From the NCBI RefSeq assembly GCF_900188315.1, contig NZ_LT897781.1, forward strand, positions 2,914,001 to 2,978,000: a DNA stretch of 64,000 nt. The letters run 5' to 3'. Below the pieces are notes generated by a model. That model saw only the letters and a list, made by a program, of their open reading frames with translations. It made no database searches and was not told the origin of the DNA. The position numbers were made by a program, and so were the translations under genes. This document shows positions 59,092 through 64,000 of this stretch, piece after piece. Numbering within the stretch: position 1 is the first letter of the stretch; each line of letters opens with the position of its first letter. This DNA comes from Marinobacter sp. es.042 (lineage in GTDB: Bacteria > Pseudomonadota > Gammaproteobacteria > Pseudomonadales > Oleiphilaceae).

Positions 59092-60156
59092 TCAGGACTT
59101 CGTACCTTCGCACGCAATGTTCCAACCGGTGTCCGCCAACAGGCTCGCCCGCTTGCCAACTTCCAGGGCGTTGGCGTTCGCGGCATTGCCATCCAGCGCC
59201 CGCTTGTAGACCCCCTGCAGGATGGCCGCCAGGCGGAACAGTGAGAACGCCAGGTACACATGCCAGTCTTCAATGCCTTCCCGTCCCGTCTTCTCGCAGT
59301 ATCGGCGGATAATGGCCTGCTCGTCCGGAAGGCCCAGCGCCGCAAGGTTTTCACCCTGTAATCCGCGCATACCCTCCATGTCGGCGGGCAGGTAAAAGGG
59401 CAGGCAAAAATAGGCCAGGTCTGCCAGGGGATGACCCAGGGTGGACAGCTCCCAGTCCAGAATGGCGATCACCGCCGGTTGGTCGGGCGCCAGCATCAGA
59501 TTGCCGAAGCGGTAATCTCCGTGGGCGATGGCGGTTTCATCCTTCGCCGGGAGGTGTTCCGGCAACCACGCCATCAGTTTGTCCATGGCGGGCAGGTCAT
59601 CGGTTTTCGAGGCCAGGTACTGTTTGCTCCAGCGCGCTACCTGACGCGCCACGTAGCCTTCCGGCCTTCCGTAGTCACCCAGGCCAACGGCGGTCACGTC
59701 CACTGAATGCAGCGCCGCCAGGGTATCGATGGCAGAGTAATACGCCGGCAGCCGATCGTGATGGTTCAGATCCCGCAACGCTGAATGGGTGATGATGCGC
59801 CCGTCCAGATAGTCCATCACGTAAAACGGTGTGCCGATCACCTCGGTGTCTTCACACAGCACCCGAACCCTGGGCACCGGCATGTCTGTGTGTTCGCCCA
59901 GAGCGTGCATGACCTTGTATTCCCGCTCGACCATGTGAGCTGACGGCAAGGTTTTACCCGGCGGCTTTTTGCGCAGTACATAGCGTCCGCTGTCGGTTTC
60001 CAGCAGGAACGTGGGGTTGGACTGGCCACCCTGGAATTGCCTGACCTCCATTCGACTACCAAATTCTGGCAGCGACTTCTGTAGCCAGGCCAGAAGTGGG
60101 GGTTCGTCGAACTTGTGGGCCGGGAGAACATCGACCAACTCGGGAGTTGTTGTCAT
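59092..60156 (-). CDS. APH-type phosphotransferase (ACAD10/LvaA-like)
   Basis: 354 residues. The aminoglycoside-phosphotransferase fold shows FQGGQSNPTFLLETD with the nucleotide loop, YVLRKKPPG, the catalytic AIAHGDYRFGNLMLAPD (HGDxxxxN) and the metal Asp in AILDWELSTLGHPLADLAYF. The same arrangement forms the kinase part of human ACAD10/11 and Pseudomonas LvaA, which phosphorylate the 4-hydroxyl of 4-hydroxyacyl-CoA. A matching dehydrogenase lies at 61113. LvaA needs a small partner, LvaB, that I do not find here. Hairpin copy C sits just upstream. Confidence 0.88.
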   Translation of the reverse strand: MTTTPELVDVLPAHKFDEPPLLAWLQKSLPEFGSRMEVRQFQGGQSNPTFLLETDSGRYVLRKKPPGKTLPSAHMVEREYKVMHALGEHTDMPVPRVRVLCEDTEVIGTPFYVMDYLDGRIITHSALRDLNHHDRLPAYYSAIDTLAALHSVDVTAVGLGDYGRPEGYVARQVARWSKQYLASKTDDLPAMDKLMAWLPEHLPAKDETAIAHGDYRFGNLMLAPDQPAVIAILDWELSTLGHPLADLAYFCLPFYLPADMEGMRGLQGENLAALGLPDEQAIIRRYCEKTGREGIEDWHVYLAFSLFRLAAILQGVYKRALDGNAANANALEVGKRASLLADTGWNIACEGTKS

Positions 60157-60192
60157 AACTTATAAGCCTTCATTTCTGGGGCAGCGGCCGGC

Positions 60193-60275
60193 GGGCAGGG
60201 GTGGACTCTCTTCCGGAAAAAAGCAACTCGCTTCGCTCAGACATCTTTTTTCCTGCAGAGAGTCCACCCCTGCCC
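60193..60275 (-). repeat. Covarying long-hairpin repeat, copy C (inverted)
   Basis: Outer stem GGGCAGGGGTGGACTCTCT (60193-60211) pairs perfectly with 60257-60275 (19 bp), and extra GGCCGG/CCGGCC pairs lie outside. Then a 3x3 internal loop, inner stem GGAAAAAAG/CTTTTTTCC (60215-60223 and 60245-60253), and the loop at 60224-60244, which on the minus strand reads ATGTCTGAGC, GA, AGCGAGTTG. It lies 32 nt past the SDR stop and 36 nt before the kinase ATG. Confidence 0.88.
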
Positions 60276-60307
60276 ACCGGCCTCGGCATACCTTCGTTGG
60301 GCTTGCC

Positions 60308-61075
60308 CTAACAAATGGTTTCTCCGCCATCAGCGACGATCACCTGTCCTGTGATGTAGGCACTGGCTTTAGTAGACAAAAACACGGCAAGGCCAGCGAT
60401 ATCCACCGGATCACCAATCCTGCGTAGCGGAGTTTTGTCTTCCGCCTGCTTCGCACGGACCGGGTCGTCCCAGAGCGCTTTGGCAAAGTCGGTTTTGATC
60501 AGACCAGGAGCAATGCTGTTGATCCGGATACCTTTTGGGCCCCACTCCACCGCCAGGTTGCGAGCCAGAGCGGCTTCGGCCGCTTTGGAGACGCCGTAGG
60601 TGCCGATCACCGTGTTGCCTCGAAGGCCTGCAATGCTGGATAGCAGAACGACCGCACCTTCACCTTTTTCCGCCATTTGTGGCAGCACCATGTTGGTGAG
60701 CCAGAAGGTGCCTTTGACGTTGGTGTCCATGATCTTGTCCCAGGCGTCGTCGGTCATTTCTGCCGTGGGTCCGTAGACCGGGTTGGTGGCGGCGTTGCAC
60801 ACCAGTACATCGATGCTGCCCCAGGCTTCGTTGGTCTTTTCGACAAGATTCTGCAGGTCTTCTTTCCTGCCCACGTGACAGGGAACGGCCATGGCCTCGA
60901 AGCCCTGCGCCTTGAGTTCCTCCGCCACCTGCTCACAGGCCTCGGCCTTTCGGCTGGAGATAACCACTTTCGCGCCACAGACGGCCATTTCCCCGGCGAT
61001 GGCGCGGCCGATGCCTTTGGTGGAACCGGTAATCACCGCGACTTTGCCGGTCATATCAAACAGTGGATTGTTCAT
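60308..61075 (-). CDS. SDR-family oxidoreductase (LvaD-like by context)
   Basis: 255 residues from MNNPLFDMTGKVAVITGS, with GAGG before the ATG; a longer frame overlaps the upstream gene. The cofactor loop is TGSTKGIGRAIAGEM, then VCNAATNPVYG, the catalytic Ser in LLSSIAGLRGN and Tyr-Lys in YGVSKAAEAALARN, and RINSIAPGLIKTDFA. It fits the DHRS4-like group of carbonyl reductases. In levulinate catabolism LvaD reduces the 4-keto group of levulinyl-CoA; this enzyme is placed for that role. The stop is 32 nt from hairpin copy C. Confidence 0.9.
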   Translation of the reverse strand: MNNPLFDMTGKVAVITGSTKGIGRAIAGEMAVCGAKVVISSRKAEACEQVAEELKAQGFEAMAVPCHVGRKEDLQNLVEKTNEAWGSIDVLVCNAATNPVYGPTAEMTDDAWDKIMDTNVKGTFWLTNMVLPQMAEKGEGAVVLLSSIAGLRGNTVIGTYGVSKAAEAALARNLAVEWGPKGIRINSIAPGLIKTDFAKALWDDPVRAKQAEDKTPLRRIGDPVDIAGLAVFLSTKASAYITGQVIVADGGETIC

Positions 61076-61112
61076 CGTCAGGTCCTCGTGCACTGTCTCA
61101 GAGATTATCGAT

Positions 61113-62315
61113 TCAGCGATACTGCCGAAGCTCCATCTTGGCGATGGAATCCATATGCACCTCGTCCGGCCCGTCCGCGAGCCGAAGCGTCCGAACCTTG
61201 GCCCAGGCCTCAGCCAGGAAGGTGTCCTGGGAAACTCCGGCTCCACCGTGCACCTGGATGGCTCGATCAATCACGTTCAACGCCATATTCGGGGCAATCA
61301 CTTTGATCATGGCGATTTCCTGGCGGGCCACTTTGTTACCAACGGTGTCCATCATGTGCGCGGCTTTCAGGGTCATCAGGCGGGCCTGCTCGATTTCCAT
61401 GCGGCTGCGGGCGATGTCCTTGCGGATGGAGTCGAATTCCGAGAGCTTCCGGCCAAAGGCCTCACGGGCGTTGGCGCGTTTGCACATGAGCTCCAGGGCA
61501 CGTTCCGCAACGCCGATGGTTCGCATGCAGTGATGAATCCGGCCCGGCCCGAGCCGGCCCTGGGCAATCTCGAAACCACGGCCTTCGCCCAGCAGCATGT
61601 TGCTGGCCGGCACCCGCACGTTGTCGTAGTGAATTTCCGCGTGGCCGTGTGGCGCATGATCGTAGCCGAACACATGCAGCGGGCGGATCATCTTCACACC
61701 GGGCGCATCCAGCGGCACAAGAATCATGGACTGCTGCTTGTGCTTCTCGGCATCAGGATCGGTTTTGCCCATGACAATGGCGATTTTCGAATTCCGGGTC
61801 ATGGCGCCGGAGGACCACCATTTACGACCGTTGACCACGTACTCGTCGCCCTCGCGGCGGATTTCGCAGGCGATGTTGGTGGCGTCTGAAGATGCCACGT
61901 CCGGCTCGGTCATGGAGAAGCAGGAGCGGATTTCGCCATCAAGGAGCGGCTTAAGCCATTGTTCCTGCTGCTCCGCATTGCCGTAGCGGGCGATCGTCTC
62001 CATGTTGCCGGTATCGGGCGCCGAGCAGTTGAAGACCTCGGGGGCCATGGCCGAACGGCCCATGATTTCGCAAAGGTGGGCGTATTCGAAGTTGCTGAGG
62101 CCTGCGCCGAATTCGCTGTCAGGCAGAAACAGGTTCCACAGGCCGGCGGCTCTGGCCTTCTGCTTCAGTTCTTCAATAATGGGGACCGGCGCCCACCGGT
62201 CCTCGGCATCTTCGATCTGTCGATGATGGGTCTCTTCGTTCGGGTAGATGTGGGCAGCCATGAAATCGTTTAACTCAGACTGCAGCTGTTTTGCCCTGTC
62301 AGACAGCTCGAACAT
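61113..62315 (-). CDS. Acyl-CoA dehydrogenase (ACAD11/LvaC-like)
   Basis: 400 residues. [40 protein letters not shown] and [19 protein letters not shown] are the ACAD10/11-type blocks. The C-terminus [31 protein letters not shown] (quoted as [15 protein letters not shown] and [11 protein letters not shown]) includes the GPDEVH motif typical of this subgroup. In the Lva and ACAD11 pathways such enzymes eliminate phosphate from 4-phosphoacyl-CoA and give 3-hydroxyacyl-CoA. It may also act as an ordinary dehydrogenase. It starts an operon-like row with the SDR, kinase and ligase on the minus strand. Confidence 0.9.
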   Translation of the reverse strand: MFELSDRAKQLQSELNDFMAAHIYPNEETHHRQIEDAEDRWAPVPIIEELKQKARAAGLWNLFLPDSEFGAGLSNFEYAHLCEIMGRSAMAPEVFNCSAPDTGNMETIARYGNAEQQEQWLKPLLDGEIRSCFSMTEPDVASSDATNIACEIRREGDEYVVNGRKWWSSGAMTRNSKIAIVMGKTDPDAEKHKQQSMILVPLDAPGVKMIRPLHVFGYDHAPHGHAEIHYDNVRVPASNMLLGEGRGFEIAQGRLGPGRIHHCMRTIGVAERALELMCKRANAREAFGRKLSEFDSIRKDIARSRMEIEQARLMTLKAAHMMDTVGNKVARQEIAMIKVIAPNMALNVIDRAIQVHGGAGVSQDTFLAEAWAKVRTLRLADGPDEVHMDSIAKMELRQYR

Positions 62316-62372
62316 TGCCGTTTCCTCTTGTTGTTATGGTTCGTGACCGCCATCAAACCGGCAATCACCCGT

Positions 62373-62813
62373 TCAGATCGGGACGCCTTCCGGCCCTTCG
62401 CTGCCGGAGCGAATGCGGAACGTGGCCTCGGCAATTGCCAGAAGGTTGCCCTTGTCGTCATGCACCTCGCCGGTACTGTTGAAGATCCGGCGCCCTCCGG
62501 CGCGTTTTTGGCCGGTTACCCGAATCACGCCCTCGGAACACTGGCCGGTAAACGTGGTGGTAAGCGACAGGGTGACTGCCTTGCGCATCCGGCCCGGAAA
62601 GGGACAGTAGGTACCTGCCTGTGCCATGGCGATGTCCAACAGAGACGTCAGTACACCACCATGAATAACGCCGCCAAGATTCAGATGCCCGGGCCCAAGC
62701 TCAAGCTCGATGACCGCTTCGTTTTCTTCCCAGGACGCTTGGCGGTAGCCAAGCAGGCTGTGGAAGCCGGGCAGGTCCTGCCCGTGGATAATGTGGCGGT
62801 TTTCCTCACTCAT
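62373..62813 (-). CDS. Hot-dog fold acyl-CoA thioesterase (PaaI-like)
   Basis: 146 residues. The hot-dog signature is GHLNLGGVIHGGVLTSLLDIAMAQAG (quoted in part: LGGVIHGGVLTSLLDIAMA), where the HGG loop and Asp form the catalytic site; LTTTFTGQCSEGVIRVTGQ gives the second strand pair. It hydrolyses acyl- or aryl-CoA esters, perhaps to rescue CoA trapped by the pathway downstream. It is first in the minus-strand set, 57 bp before the dehydrogenase gene. A TGTTTC-N7-AAAACA dyad lies upstream. Confidence 0.88.
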   Translation of the reverse strand: MSEENRHIIHGQDLPGFHSLLGYRQASWEENEAVIELELGPGHLNLGGVIHGGVLTSLLDIAMAQAGTYCPFPGRMRKAVTLSLTTTFTGQCSEGVIRVTGQKRAGGRRIFNSTGEVHDDKGNLLAIAEATFRIRSGSEGPEGVPI

Positions 62814-62919
62814 CAGACATTCATTCCAGGTAGGCCAGGCGGCTCATGTTGTCTTTGTAGTTCTGTTGTTTTCGTAATTTGTCACGCCTTACGGTTTTGA
62901 GTCAATATATTTGAAAGGT

Positions 62920-62938
62920 TGTTTCATCTAGTAAAACA
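62920..62938. promoter_or_regulatory. Candidate IclR-type operator, TGTTTC-N7-AAAACA
   Basis: Same 6-7-6 layout as the sites at 44207 and 47844, one base off perfect symmetry, spacer ATCTAGT. It lies 107 bp before the thioesterase start in the 433-bp gap shared with the divergent TRAP gene. The rest of that gap holds a CGGTCTT/AAGACCG inverted repeat near 63075-63110 and nothing else I can name. Confidence 0.45.
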
Positions 62939-63246
62939 GCATGGATCAAGATTGACGAAAAATGAAAAAGACAACAAGTAGCGGGCCGAACTTTCTCTCT
63001 ACCAAAACCGCTCACAACTCCTCGTGAGCAGGCGTCAGGCGCCGATAGCGCGTTCCCGGCGGCGGTGGAAACCGGTCTTTTGAACTACCCTTACATCAAG
63101 ACCGACTGCGAATTCGAACGACAAACATCCTATTGCAAAGCCCCGATGTTGTGATAGATTCAGAGAATAAAATTCACCCTGCAGTTACGAGTTCTGCACA
63201 GTGAAACACAAAGCAACGCCACTATAACAATGAACGAGGCACGCTC

Positions 63247-64000
63247 ATGAAACTCTTTGCTACTGCTCGCAAGACTCTGACGGTGTATGCGTCAGCCCTT
63301 ACCCTCGGTATTACCGCTGCGCTCTCGGCAGCTCCCGCTGCCGCCCAGGACTCCTTTACCTGGAAGGTGCAGTCCCACTGGCCCGGTTCCAGTAGCTCCT
63401 ATACAGACAGTCTTGGACGGATCAAACGGGTTCTGGAGGAGCGCACCGATGGCCGCCTGAAACTGCAGCTTTACGAGGCAGGCTCACTGTTCAAGGCCAC
63501 GGATACCTTCAACGCGGTGAGTCGTGGCATCCTGGAAATGGGTACAATTTCTCCGGCCTATGCCCAGGACAAGATTTCTCTTGCAGGCATTGCCTCTGGC
63601 CTGCCGTTTGCGTTCCGCAATGTTTGGGAGGCCGCCTACTTCCACCAGAACCTTGGGTTCGAGCAGATGCTCCGGGACGAAGCAGCAGAGCATGACGTTT
63701 ACTGGGCCACGGACAAAGTCTATCCAACCGAAATGGTGGTCAAGGAGCCGATTGAAAGCGTGGCGGACTTCAACAGCCTGAAAATCCGCTCCTCCGGCGC
63801 CCTGCAAACGTTCCTGACCGAAGCTGGCGCCGCCGCCTCCTACATTCCGGGCAGTGAACTCTATTCAGCTCTGGATTCCGGCATCGTGGATGGTGCCCAC
63901 TGGGGTGCGGCGCAAGGTGCCTACAGCATGGGCCTGTATGAAGTCGCTAAATACCACGTACAGCCTGCCCTGAACATTGCCGGCACCGACGTCATCATCG
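63247..64000 (+). CDS. TRAP transporter solute-binding protein (DctP family), cut by window end
   Basis: The ATG at 63247 follows GAGG by seven bases. The protein starts MKLFATARKTLTVYASALTL with a signal peptide ending near AAAQDS, then FTWKVQSHWPGSSSSY, RIKRVLEERTDGRLKLQLYE and VADFNSLKIRSSG, all DctP traits. The arginine of the last block usually binds the substrate carboxylate. About 250 residues are visible, with the C-terminus and membrane subunits beyond the window. It brings organic acids to a sodium-driven TRAP permease. Being divergent from the acyl-CoA cluster, it might deliver that pathway's substrate. Confidence 0.88.
   Translation, partial: MKLFATARKTLTVYASALTLGITAALSAAPAAAQDSFTWKVQSHWPGSSSSYTDSLGRIKRVLEERTDGRLKLQLYEAGSLFKATDTFNAVSRGILEMGTISPAYAQDKISLAGIASGLPFAFRNVWEAAYFHQNLGFEQMLRDEAAEHDVYWATDKVYPTEMVVKEPIESVADFNSLKIRSSGALQTFLTEAGAAASYIPGSELYSALDSGIVDGAHWGAAQGAYSMGLYEVAKYHVQPALNIAGTDVII

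Noticed and set aside
61076..61270. N-terminal extension of the SDR at 60308
   Set aside because: It lies within the upstream dehydrogenase gene; a start with a good ribosome-binding site directly precedes the Rossmann motif.

Overview
The window looks like chromosomal DNA of a marine, lipid-using gammaproteobacterium, most likely Marinobacter or a close relative. This is inferred from gene content (many acyl-CoA enzymes, a thermostable-hemolysin operon, B12 uptake, a TRAP transporter, two-subunit pyruvate carboxylase, QsdR-type regulator), moderate-to-high GC and dense short-spaced operons. No phylogenetic test was possible. I saw no rRNA, tRNA, CRISPR array, transposase or prophage gene.

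Region by region. (1) 1-2924, minus strand: SulP anion permease (cut by the window edge), a persulfide-dioxygenase-type metallo-beta-lactamase-fold enzyme and a PAS-GAF-GGDEF diguanylate cyclase. (2) 2978-7244, minus: a tight operon of thermostable-hemolysin-family protein, AMP-dependent acyl ligase joined in frame to a heme-oxygenase-like putative diiron oxidase domain, SDR and secreted TPR protein. It looks like a cryptic acyl-metabolite pathway. (3) 7309-15790, plus: a surface-glycan or lipid A decoration locus with GtrA, two polyprenyl-phosphate-type GT2 enzymes, two ArnT-like integral membrane glycosyltransferases, a TVP38/DedA-like protein and a PmrAB/QseBC-like two-component system. Four 17-bp YTTAAG-N5-YTTAAG-type sites lie in its promoter regions. 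They match the known PmrA-box layout, and two are followed by a -10-like hexamer at the same distance. (4) 16058-19349: a two-component system whose sensor has a striking His/Asp/Glu-rich extracytoplasmic stretch, diverging from a small secreted protein and a cytochrome b561. (5) 19379-26048: rhodanese, RidA, TrkA/TrkH potassium uptake, APC permease, PfkB sugar kinase and a DUF1269-like membrane protein. (6) 26154-30940, minus: btuB-btuF-btuC-btuD behind a clear cobalamin riboswitch. (7) 31077-37980: cNMP/CBS/DUF294 protein with a DEDDh exonuclease, periplasmic MsrA-MsrB fusion, another OmpR-type two-component system and a QsdR-like regulator.

(8) 38130-49112 holds catabolic genes: aldehyde and alcohol dehydrogenases, thiolase, FadB-like multifunctional enzyme, IclR regulator, glyoxylate/hydroxypyruvate reductase, an unidentified membrane transporter and glutaryl-CoA dehydrogenase. 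A TGTTTC-N7-GAAACA-like dyad recurs near several of these and may be the IclR operator. (9) 49187-52429: pyruvate carboxylase subunits. (10) 52511-57317: two small putative secreted proteins around a CBS protein, then a pair of acyl-CoA dehydrogenases and an XRE regulator. (11) 57397-62813, minus: acyl-CoA ligase, APH-type kinase, SDR, ACAD11-like dehydrogenase and thioesterase, resembling the levulinate/4-hydroxyacid (Lva, ACAD10/11) route. A TRAP solute-binding protein starts divergently and runs off the window.

The most unusual non-coding signal is a family of three long hairpins (38012-38088, 41986-42066, 60193-60275). They share a nearly invariant 21-nt loop and a 3x3 internal loop, but their outer stems differ in sequence while each remains perfectly paired. 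This is covariation expected of a selected RNA or DNA structure.
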